The notes beneath the pieces were generated by a model. That model was not told the DNA's origin. It saw only the letters and a list, made by a program, of their open reading frames with translations, and did no database searches. From Ancylostoma caninum (lineage: Eukaryota > Nematoda > Chromadorea > Rhabditida > Ancylostomatidae), in contig JBAJFG010000001.1 of the NCBI GenBank assembly GCA_037903475.1, positions 1 to 64,000 of the forward strand: 64,000 bases of DNA, read 5' to 3'. Both the position numbers and the translations under genes were made by a program. Positions 13,166 through 22,824 of the stretch are shown here, one piece after another. How positions within the stretch are numbered: the stretch's first letter is position 1; each line of letters starts with the position of its first letter.

Positions 13166-13860
13166 ATAAGGACATGTCTACTTGGGTATCTCAGTGTGCC
13201 ACCATGAGCAATCAAATTACAGCAATAATAAAGGTGACTGAGGTAATCATACAACAGGCAAGAGTTTAATTAATGTTTCTTTTTTCACACGTTCCTCGAT
13301 TGCTTTTACAGCTTAGCAAGGAGCCAGGTGGTAAGAATCACTGGAACAGCACATGCACCTAATGTTCTTCCTACAAATGCCACAGAGGAGTTCGAGACAT
13401 TTCTGGCAAAAATTCTTCTCGCGAACGACACGAGAGCTTGCCTCACTGCCAAGAATTTTTCGAAAACTATCAGAGGAACCCTTTGCACAGAAAACGCAGG
13501 ATTTCTGCCGCGGTACATGGATAGGAGTGTAAAACGCGGGGAGACGAGGCTGACGGCAAATCCGTTCTTGCAGGGGAGGTTGGGGCTGGTCGCATTTGTC
13601 GTCGAGTTATCCCACGTCGTATGAACATGGCAGAAAAGGCAGCCCCTTTAATATTCTCCACCAACGCAGTGCAAGTTCATGTTTGTGGTCGCCCTTCAAG
13701 CAATTCAAAAGTGCTGCCTTGTTCCTATTCCTCACCCAGACCTAGGACAGACGCCAGAAGCAGAATAGAGCAGCACGGGAATCCCTTCTTCATCTCTTCA
13801 AACATGATGAAGTAGTACTCCTCTCATTTCTGTCGGCATATAGTGTGGAGAAGAAAAGCC
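13166..13860. other. Non-coding or possible exon, unresolved
   Basis: At 13309 a TTTTACAG acceptor is followed by an open plus-strand frame of about 98 codons (13328-13621). Its codons show no family I recognise and no in-phase partner exon, so I do not call a gene. The rest has no recognised feature. Confidence 0.25.
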
Positions 13861-14220
13861 TTAAAGGCAGTGTCTCAGCTCAGGTTCGATTTCGAGCATT
13901 GGATATGAGAAGAATCTAAGGGAGGTGCCGATTACAATGGTTTAGGTATCCCGATTCAAAACTGAAAACTGAAAAATTGAAAACTCCCTTCTTTAACGGT
14001 TTCATTTTGGAGCGAACTTCCAGTCGCCGCATCGAAAGCTCGGCCAGGCGCCACTCCAAGCCACTCCACGCCGCCATGCAGCTTCTTGCATTCGACCTCT
14101 CATGTATGCAGCTGTGTAACGTCCTCGGATTCTCGTCGACTTCGTCCAAGCGTTCTACCGTGCTAGCACTGTCGACCATAACCTTAGCGCTTGCAAAACA
14201 TTATATGGTACTATTCCATT

Positions 14221-14483
14221 GTACTTCAGCGGCCCGACTATCGGCAAACTCAAAGCAATGGATTTCTCCCAAAACTTGCATATTGTTGTAATTCGAGATG
14301 CTAATCATGAATATCACATTCATTTCGCATGATATTATCGATTTTATTGATTTTATGTTTTTTCCAAGGCACTGACCTCATTGAATGTGATATTCGTGAT
14401 TATCACCTCGAATTACCCCGATATGCATGTTTTGGAAGAAATCCATGGCTTTGAGTTTGTCGACAGTGGGGCCGCTGAAGTAC
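14221..14483. repeat. Inner palindrome, same family as the Ro60-intron MITE
   Basis: Starts GTACTTCAGCGGCCCGACTA and ends in the mirror GGCCGCTGAAGTAC, with AATTCGAGATGCTAATCATG and ATGAATATCACATTCA also repeated inverted. The centre is ATCGATTTTATTGATT. The termini and centre match the larger element at 57544-58127. Confidence 0.8.
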
Positions 14484-14485
14484 TA

Positions 14486-15350
14486 GGGTGATAAGAAAGT
14501 CTTGAGCCGATTTTTACAAAAGTTCCTGAACTTTTGCTTATTGATCGGTATCCATGACCTACCACGTGCTTTTTGTAGACAAACGTGGGGCTTCTCCATA
14601 ATAGGCATATATAGCCAAATTGCCTTCCTCAACTTCAATTATGACGTCAGTTCCACGGGAGGTCCCCCTAGCCAAAATCAGTTTTTCCTGCTCTGTCCAC
14701 ATCGAAAGGAGTTTCTAGAACACTTAATTATTGAAGATGAGAGTGGGGTCCTCTACGATCTTAAAACGTACCGTGCCATGTGGTTCCGTCAAGGAGAAGA
14801 TCGGCCAAATCGCACCCCCACCCAAACATCTGTCTCCTTTGCTACTTTTGGAATTCGCTGGAAATATTGTATTATGAGCGGCTCCCGCAAACACACACAG
14901 TCACCGGTAACACAGACGCCAATCAGCTCCAGAGAGCCGCGGATGCTGTTTGAGAAAAACGGTCGAAACGAGTTTCTTGTACACCTACGCCATGATGAGG
15001 GTAAGCCCCAAATAGCTAAAGAAACCGGTGAAAAATTGGAGGAGCTGGGCTGGGTTACGGTTTCTCACTCACCCTATTCTCCTGACGTTGCCCCTTCCGA
15101 CTACCACTTATTTTGCTCTTTCAAGACATTTCAAATCAAGAAAAAATCCGCCAAAGTTGACCATGTTGGAAGGGAGGTCAGCGATTTCTTTGGCTCCCAG
15201 TCTTCGCATTCCTGGGAAAAGGGGACCGCTGACCAGCCCACTGCAGTGACTAACTATGGCTATTATATTGTTGAGCAAATTCCACTGTGTGCTGAGTAAT
15301 AAAATAAAGCACAAAAAAGTCTAGAACGGCCGAAGACTTTCTTACCACCC
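14486..15350 (+). mobile_element. Truncated mariner with transposase remnant
   Basis: 865 bp with ends GGGTGATAAGAAAGTCTTGA and the mirror of GGGTGGTAAGAAAGTCTTCG, flanked by TA at 14484-14485 and 15351-15352. Its frame at 14502-15299 carries recognisable mariner blocks: DESGVLYDLKTYRAMWF (second catalytic aspartate region), then LEELGWVTVSHSPYSPDVAP and SDYHLF (third aspartate region), and a FFGSQ-like C-terminus. The element is about a third shorter than a full mariner and lacks the N-terminal DNA-binding half, so it cannot be active by itself. Its insertion splits the palindrome arms of the host foldback element. Confidence 0.9.
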
Positions 15351-15469
15351 TAATAGAATAGTACCGTACAATGTTTTGCAAGCGCTAAGGTTATGGTCGA
15401 GAGTGCTAGCACGATAGGACGCTTGGATGAAGTCGACGAGAATCCGAGGATGTTACACAGTATAGTTCT

Positions 15470-15640
15470 AACCGAATATTCGTATTCGAATAAATATTCG
15501 AAAAATTCGAATATTCGAACATTCGAATAGTCGAATATTCGAGAATCCCCCAGTATTCGAACATATTCGAATTCGAATATTCGACAGGTCGCACTATTCG
15601 AATATATTCGAATATTCGAAGCCCATATTCGATATTCGAT
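15470..15640. repeat. Palindromic TTCGAATA array, left
   Basis: Tightly packed GAATATTCG and TTCGAATATTCGAA units with small spacers, about 170 bp. The unit is its own reverse complement, so the array can fold on itself in many registers. It forms the left subterminal region of the 15461-17021 element. Confidence 0.9.
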
Positions 15641-16837
15641 CGCCATCCAAAGCAAAAAAAAACTAGCGTGTATCCTTTAGCGGTACTAGGGATGTAACCG
15701 GACAGCGTTAGCAAAACAACTTTCGCCTAAAATAAAGCAGATTATACGCGTCATCACCACGATCTTACTCTACATAAAGCGCAGACCCCCCCCATCGTCG
15801 CGCGAGGGAGCTCCTTCTCTTTTGCCCTCCGCCACGGGCTCAATTGCGAAAATTGACCCGCCCAATGACACGCCCATGGTATATGTATGTGTACAACAAG
15901 GAAAACTTCAATTAGGACATCTTATCTGCAGTGAAAACGGAATATTTTGGATCTTTAAAGCAGAATGGGAGAACCACTGATGAAGCGAGTGTGATTTCGT
16001 AATCAGAGCCGTGAATCATCCAAATACAGCAGAGTTGAACGGAAATTTTCGCTGCACTCCTTCTAAAGCATTAAGTAGTAATGGCAATTAGAAATTAACG
16101 GTCAGGGGAACAAATAGTGCCCTCTATGAGCTTAATATTGTGCTTACAAAATAGGAATAGACCGTTAAGGCAGTTTATTCCTGTTAAAAGCTAATTGTGC
16201 GCGAACCATAACAATTTCGAATTTCAGCGCTATCCCAAATGAAAACGACTTGACCACGTGAGGATATATGTTGCAACTCATACAAAGAACCATGTAGAAG
16301 CTCTTTATATTGAACATAATAAGAGTTAACCTCCGAACCGTTTAGGAGCCATGTAGTTCCGCAGAAATCACTGTCATCCGCGAAGTACCCCGAGCCAGAG
16401 CGCCGGAGGTAACGTGGCACACGCGTCAGAGCGCTCTGGCTCGGTTACGAAATATCTGCAGATCTGCAGTAAGGCACCAGGAGAACAATATGCTTTCAGA
16501 ACATCGTAGTGTGTATGGTTGGTCTAAATTTTCCTCGTGCTACTTTTATAGTACTTGCTCATTGTACCTCCTCTTCGCAACTACTTTCGTGCGTCCCGTA
16601 CCCATTTCTCCGTTCTCTTTTCCCCTTTGATATCTCAGCAAATGTCCACACTTATGAGAGAGACCATAACTCCTGTTGTCGTCTTTCCTTGAGATACTTA
16701 CTATTGAAGTTTTGCTTTCGTTGTTCTGTGCTAGGTTTACTGTCGAAGCTTTACGATGAAGAATGAACTGATCACTTGAGACAAGCTTCTTTGATGTCAG
16801 GCGATATTCGCAGAGATTTCTCTAGCAAATGCTTCTC

Positions 16838-17010
16838 AAATATTCGAACATTCGAATATTCGAATATTCGAGTATTCGAAACCCTTGATATTCGAATATT
16901 CGAATTCGAATACTTCTGACATTGGACGTTCGAATAATATTCATCCGTTCGAATGGTTCCTGAAGAGTCGAATATTCGATATTCGAATATTCGAAGCTCC
17001 TCTTCGAATG
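16838..17010. repeat. Palindromic TTCGAATA array, right
   Basis: A second array of TATTCGAA units, more interrupted than the left one, forming the right subterminal region of the same element. Spacers such as CCCTTGATA and GACATTGGACG break it up. Confidence 0.9.
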
Positions 17011-17292
17011 TGTTAACTATATTACACAGCTGCATGCAGGAGAGGTGGAATGCAAGGAGCCGCACACCGGCGTGGAGTGGCATGGAGTGGCGCCGATCGA
17101 TAGCAGAGCGTCGCCGTGTGGACGAGCTTTCGATGCGGCGGCTGGAAGTTCGCTCTAAAATGAAACCGTTATAGAAGGGAGTTTTTTGCACTTTTGAATC
17201 GGAATGCCTACACCATTGCAATCAGCACCTCCCCTAGATTCTTTTCATATCCAATCCTCGAAATCGAACCTGAGCTGAGACTCTGCCTTTAA

Positions 17293-19332
17293 AGTGCATT
17301 CGACATCGTATTTTACATCTTTCAAATAAAGAGACATCTACCCCAATTTCTCCATCCCCAACTATATGGATTGTAAAGATTGCCCTTCTTCCATCTTTAC
17401 GGACAATCACGCTTGCTCATCTGATGGACTCCATTCGCAACGAGTCCAAAGAGCCTTATTTCCCCAGCATTCTGAAATGGTTGTTGCTCCCAATTCTTCC
17501 GATCTGGATTCATTCAGAAGTGAACTCGCTCACCTTCCCAACATCTAGAGAATAATAAATGTGGGGATGTGGTGTTTCCACATACAGAAGTTTGGATCCA
17601 CCAAGCCTCATTCACAATTGGTCTGGGACGTTCTCCATGTTTGTTGCTGGACCTGACCCTTGCACTGGTCTCGGGAAGGTCTTCTTCCTTTTTTCGTACT
17701 CTCTCTCGCTGCTGGTACTCTACAGTACTTCTGGCACTTCACCGCATCTAAAGCACATAATTTGAATGGAACCACTAATGAGTAATATGAGCAAATCTGA
17801 ATGGAACTACAAATGGATAATATAAGCACCTTCCTCGGCTGCCCAGAATAGTAATGACAGTGTACCAGTTCCTGAGTGAGGAACGTAGCGTAGTCCACGT
17901 CCTTCCGTAATCCTCGCAAGCACTGAAATCTTTTATTGGGTCGTTTGACAGTGGGTGCCTTCGGTGTTTTGATGCTAATAACCACGTAAAGTGAATCGTC
18001 AAAATAGGTACGGTCTTGCCTTATAGGACATGTGATTCGCTTTGTCCTTAGTTCGCTCCACTACTTCACAGGTGTACCCAAAGCCTACTGGGTCCTGCAG
18101 GGCCTCTTCTCCTTTTACCTAATTGGAACATCATGCACGACTCTTCCTGCAGTAGGTGAAGTCGTACAAAACCAAACTACCTGGAACATCATAAAAAACA
18201 GCACCGTGCCTTCTATATTTACTAATTTCCATGTTTCCCCATAAGTCCGCGGTTCTCGAGCAGGAGGGGAGGGGCTGCCAAAATTGGTTCAGGACAAGAA
18301 GGTCTAGCCTGCTACTGATCTAGCGCTCTTGGTTCAGGTCATGAAAATCCAGCCTGCTGCTCTTCTTCCTACGGCACAGTCAGTCTTCCTTCCTGCGGTC
18401 CACGAACCTGAATTCTCACTACTATTTGAGGAATTATATTGTTGCTGGAAGCATTGTCAACTTCAAATGCATACTCTTCAACATATAAACTTAGCTAGCT
18501 CTCCTGCGTGCTGGCACTTCCTACTGAAAGGCCTGAAAATAAAGATGAGATTGAGAGGGCATCAGGGGCGAAAGAATCAAAAGAATTACATTGCTGGGCA
18601 TCGTGTAGAGCGTGTCGGACAGGAGAGGCAGCGCATTGAAGAGTGATACACTCTACTCATACGGAGCGGAGTCAGGAAGTTGTTGATGTCACCGTTAGAT
18701 GGCATAACGGTAGTACCAGCTCACTAGGAGCAGCACTTGTTCTAAATATATACGACCCCACAGGACTGATGCATGTTTAACATCTATTAGCCTTCTTAGC
18801 CTATGGGGAATGCAATTATGTCCTGTGGCAGTAGTGCGAGGTTCACTATCCTTCAGAGAATTCCTTATCGTGTAGGTTACCCAGCGTTATCCTTTGTTGC
18901 AACATACGCTGTCTTGAACGAAACGGAAACAAGTCTATTGCATTTTTTTCCTTTTATTATTGTCCCGCCATTGCGCCAACATCTAAGACGCACAAACACT
19001 TTCGTTTTACTGACATAGAATCTCGATTACTTCTCGATTACTTTCTTAAGTTAAACTCCTCATGTTTTTTCCTTCATTTTATCCTCTGTTAGTTTTGCTC
19101 AATTATTTATTCCTTATTTATTCAAGTGATTATCCTGAAGCTTCTTCTTTTCTTTCATTTCGCATTTTCTACCTCCACTTCCCTCATTTCCCCACTACTT
19201 TCCTATTCAAAATTTGAGTAGGAACCAGCCTGATTGTCTGGCTAACGCCGGACTCTCAGGCTTCTTTTCGCTTCGCTCGCCTCGCACACGTGTATGTTCC
19301 CCTCTACTGAACGCTGGCATACTACTCTCGCA
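17293..19332. other. Intergenic, no gene recognised
   Basis: Two kilobases with only short open frames in all six phases and no splice-linked coding segments. No TIR, tRNA or satellite is evident. The final 250 bp is T/C-rich. Confidence 0.35.
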
Positions 19333-19565
19333 GGTGTGGACCCGTGCGTGACATCTTCCACACTTTCGACGCCGGTGCACACTTTTCACAACATTGGACT
19401 CAATTCTGCGTTTTTCCACTTTTGGAGGCCGACGCACCCTTACCACATCGTGGGACCCGACCCCATGCGTTCCCACATTTTTGGACGCCGGTGCACCCTT
19501 ATTACCGCTGTGGACCCGTCTCCCCCACTTCTGGACGGCGGCGCACCCTTATCACAACAGTGGAA
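19333..19565. repeat. Degenerate copy of the 49-bp minisatellite
   Basis: Four to five diverged units with the same order of blocks as the left-edge array: GTGGACCCG, CCACTTTTGGAGGCCGACGC, ACCCTTATCACAACAGTGG. The unit nearest the LINE is closest to the consensus. It directly abuts the truncated reverse transcriptase at about 19565. Confidence 0.85.
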
Positions 19566-21610
19566 CTGAACCTCCACGGGACAAGTTTCTGAATGTCTCT
19601 TTTAATAATATAGCATCCATGACGAGGACAAACAGGAGCGGTGATAGTGCCGAGCCTTTGTGCACTCCAACCTTTTCGCAAAACTCTTTCGAAGTTCCAT
19701 GTGGCGTCCGGACTTGACTTCTTGTATCTTCGTACGGTAACTTAATCCAAGCCACCAGCTCTTCCGGAACGCTATGAAGCCGCAGCGAATATCAAATAAC
19801 GTCGTGTGGAAGTTGATCAAATGCTTTTATACATCCAGGAAAGCTACGTGAAGAGCATTCTCCCCGAGATGCTTTCCACTAAGAGCCTTGCAGCATGGGT
19901 TGTAGTGGTTGTGCCGCAATTCTTCACGAAATCGCTTTGGTTGAAAGATAGGCTCGACCATCTCACGTATCCGTTCGTCATTTATTCGCTCAAATGTCTT
20001 CATCGTGTGCGAGAGAAGTCAAACGGTACGCTAGTTACACCACTCAGCCGGGCTACCCTTTTTCTTCCAGATAGGTGCGGTGGTGCTGCGCTTCCAGTAA
20101 TCTGGTACTTTCCTTTCAAATAAGATCCTGTTAAAGAGCTAAACTTACCATACGGCGAGATGACAATGTCGTGATCGCCACAGTTCTGTTGCGAAATCAT
20201 CCGGGCCAGTCGGCTTTCCGGGCTTCATCCCTTCACTGCCGTTTCTACCCTCTGATACAGAGATTGGTTTTCCTCTTTATGTACCGGGCTAGCGTATGGG
20301 ACTAGCGGATGCGGAAATTCCTCGTTGCAAGCGCTCTCAAAGTACCGCTTCCATCGCTAGGCTACCTTCTTCCGGTCAGTGACAAAGTTCCCATTCTCAT
20401 CGTTTCCGCGAGGGAGTTTGATGACATCTTGTCTCTGGCAGCGTCGTGTTCAAGCCAGCTTGTATAGATCTCGCTCACCTTCGCGCGTATCAAGCTTTTT
20501 GTGAAGGTCTTCGAAACGGGATACCTTCGCAACTGCAATAACCTTCTTTGCTTCGCTCTTCGCCATTCGATACCGCTGCCGGCTGATCGGTGACTTGTCG
20601 GCGAGGAAAGCGTGATAGCATTGTTTCTCTGCTTGCTTCTTCTTGACAAGGTCAGTCCAAATCCAGAGCATCTTATCGGTTTTACTCCGGCCAGGCTTCG
20701 TGAGACCTAACACTGTCCGTGCAACAGTGTGAGCGACTTTTGTAACCTCGTGCCACACGCTATCAACATTAGAGATTGGGTTTAAATGAGAGCTTGCAAT
20801 GACTTCATGTTCCTTTTCTTTCCGTCGCCACCATTTGATTCACTTCGGTCTATTTTTCTCTTCACGATGTTGTTTCGGTGGTTCAATGCGTAATGCGCAA
20901 ACGAGAGCACGATGTTGCGTAGTCACAGTTTCGCATGGAATAACGTTAGCGACGTGGGCTATCTTCAGATCTCGTCGTCGTACAAGTACGAAGTTGATTT
21001 GCGACGACGTGATGCCGCTGTAGTACGTCAAGAGGTGCGTCACTCGCTTGCAAAACCATATGTTGGTGACCACGAGTTTGTGTATTCAAGGACTGGTTCT
21101 CCATCAACGTTTTGTTCACCAAAACCGAATCCGCCATGTGCACAGTTCCCATTCTTTTCCGTACCAACGTGTCCATTCAAATCACCAGCCACTACGATGA
21201 AGTCTTCGTTGGGGACGGAATTGGTCTGCTCATCGAGAAGAGTCCAGAAAGCATCCTTGACCTTGTCCGAGAGCCCGGATTGTGGGGCATATACTGAGAA
21301 GAAGTGGATCTTTACTAAACCAGAACCGACCACAATCTCCATCAGCCGGTCATCGTAGCGTTGTACTTCGGTGATGGCATCACGGAACCTCTCAGAAACA
21401 ATGAGGCCTACACCTGCCTTCTTCCTCGGTCTGCCATGGCACATCATCTTGTAGCCGCCTCCAATTTCTTTAGAATTCGAGCCTCTCCATATACTCTACT
21501 GTACGGCGCAGATGTCAATGCGTCGGCGCTCCAATATATCTGCCAACTTGCGTGAGCATCCAGTCATCGTGCCCACATTTAGTGAGGCAATGCGCATCTT
21601 TGGGACTAGC
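19566..21610 (-). mobile_element. RTE-like LINE fragment: endonuclease plus partial RT
   Basis: Read on the minus strand from 21610, the start is IASLNVGTMTGCSRKLAD, typical of the apurinic endonuclease of RTE-like LINEs. It continues through DICAVQ, VGLIVSERFRDAI, FFSVYAP, VVAGDLNGHVG, SQINFVLVRRRDLK and TTQHRALVCAL, which together cover the nuclease active-site blocks. A linker (about 20760-20450) is followed by reverse transcriptase pieces, ending with VHKGSALSPLLFVLVMDAI near 19560-19680. Frameshifts and stops are frequent. The copy stops just before the YADD catalytic block, so the reverse transcriptase is truncated and the element is inactive. Confidence 0.88.
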
Positions 21611-21659
21611 CTGTTTAGCCGACGTCGCCCCTGTATCGTCGGTAACCCTCGCATACTCT

Positions 21660-21892
21660 GATCTTTCTGCCTGCCGTGGATCCGCGGTACGAGGTCAATT
21701 CGCAGTTGCCCGCGATAAACCCGCGCGTGTCCGTGGTGGACAACCAGGAGTGACGTCACTCCCGCGCTATACCCGCACATGATCACGGTGGACCCGCAGG
21801 TGCCCGCGGTGCATCTGCAATAAAATGGCTATCCGCGGTGGACCCGCACATATCACACGGTGGAACTGCACATGCGCGCGGTGGATCCGCAG
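21660..21892. repeat. GC-rich 20-25 bp minisatellite, part 1
   Basis: Imperfect tandem units around CGCGGTGGACCCGCACATG. It lies just upstream of the LINE's first codons (minus strand), so it could be the element's 5' tandem region or an unrelated satellite. Confidence 0.8.
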
Positions 21893-22126
21893 TAGAGCTG
21901 ATTGGCTCATCAAAACCACCACGAACAATACACGCCTGGCCGAGTGGATAGGAGAGCAGTCTTGGAAACATGAGTTCGAAGAGTTACATGGTTCGAATCC
22001 AGAGAAGTACAAAAGCTTGCAGGATGAAATGTCAATGCCATCGTGGATTTGCCTCCTCCTCTTCATGACAAGGTCTTCGATACAGAACCATTTTTAGAAG
22101 TAAATAATCAGTTCCTTTAAAATGCA
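21893..22126 (+). other. tRNA-like (SINE-like) 234-bp insert in the minisatellite
   Basis: This unique block splits the minisatellite. It contains a strong box A-like TGGCCGAGTGG (about 21937) and a perfect box B-like GGTTCGAATCC about 53 bp later (about 21990), the layout of a class II (Ser/Leu) tRNA promoter. Acceptor and T stems do not pair well, so it is not a functional tRNA. A tRNA-derived SINE or a tRNA pseudogene is the likely explanation; no poly-A tail or clear target duplication is seen. Confidence 0.5.
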
Positions 22127-22275
22127 TCCCGCGGTGGACGCGCACATGCCCATGGTGGATCCGCACATGCCCGCGGTGGAGCCGCAGTGCATCCGCGGTG
22201 GACCCGCACATGCCCGTGGTGGCGAGCCGACGCCCCATCTCGGGCTTACCGCGGATCCACCGCGGGCAGAAAGTT
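22127..22275. repeat. GC-rich 20-25 bp minisatellite, part 2
   Basis: Same unit as 21660-21892 (GTGGATCCGCACATGCCCGC), resuming right after the tRNA-like insert. Confidence 0.8.
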
Positions 22276-22624
22276 CAGAGTACTTGACACGTCTACCATG
22301 GCCGGCAGCCGCGCATCGCTTCCCTAGCTTTCTTCATATTCTTTGACAACTCTATCAATTTATGACGTGACGGGAGGAACCTCAGCCGCCATGTCACTTG
22401 GCCTGTCGCCGGAGTCGGAATCGTCCGCGGTCAGCTCGCCTCACCACAATTGAGGAGTTTTCGGTGGCACCACGTGGAAGAGCGGATGCCGCCACCACCT
22501 CGTTACGGACGGCTGTTTTCTCCAAATGGCCCAGTAACATTATAAGGAATGAATAAATGAACTCTGGTAAGAGCAACCATTATGGAGGCTCTTCATAGAT
22601 TTGGGCGGCTTTTCCGCGAACATA
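22276..22624. other. Intergenic, no gene recognised
   Basis: GC-rich sequence without a supported feature between the minisatellite and the MITE. Confidence 0.3.
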
Positions 22625-22822
22625 CAGGAAGCTCCAAATGTCCGCAGTCAAGAGGGCGTGACCACGGCGCGGCTCCTTGATCAGACACAGGCGCTCTCTA
22701 TGCCGCCTCTGGCTTCTCTGACTCTGCAGCCAACCAGTGGCAGCATGCCGAGCGCCTGTGTCTCTGTCTAAAACTGCGTCGTGGCCACGTCCCTCTTGAC
22801 TGCGGACATTTGGAGCTTCCTG
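22625..22822. mobile_element. Palindromic MITE, copy 2, 198 bp
   Basis: Close relative of 4181-4379: same ends CAGGAAGCTCCAAATG and CATTTGGAGCTTCCTG and the same internal GATCAGACACAGGCGCTCTC. TA flanks at 22623-22624 and 22823-22824. Confidence 0.9.
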
Positions 22823-22824
22823 TA

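Larger units (their letters stand above)
15461..17021. mobile_element. 1.56-kb element with 8-bp TSD and TTCGAATA arrays (hAT-like)
   Basis: Flanked by an exact 8-bp direct repeat TTACACAG (15453-15460 and 17022-17029); the uninterrupted left arm of the host element carries one copy (CTGTGTAA at about 14105-14112). Ends are TATAGTT and AACTATA. Both subterminal regions are arrays of palindromic TTCGAATA-type units. The middle holds unique sequence with a short minus-strand open frame (16184-16420) that I do not recognise. Eight-base duplications are typical of hAT elements, but no hAT transposase is visible, so the class is inferred. Confidence 0.8.
13861..17292. mobile_element. Long-armed foldback element, broken by two insertions
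   Basis: The left arm (13861-14225) is contiguous. The right arm is its reverse complement in two pieces, 15354-15460 and 17022-17292. Both ends read TTAAAGGCAG with TTAA at the very tip, so TTAA may be the target duplication, as in piggyBac-type elements. Conserved blocks include TCAGCTCAGGTTCGATTTCG and TTCCAGTCGCCGCATCGAAA. Between the arms are a smaller palindrome (14221-14483), a mariner (14486-15350) and a 1.56-kb element (15461-17021). No transposase of its own is seen. Confidence 0.85.

Noticed and set aside
20450..21447. Several 100-148 codon frames on both strands
   Set aside because: Minus-strand frames are pieces of the LINE; plus-strand frames are their shadows.
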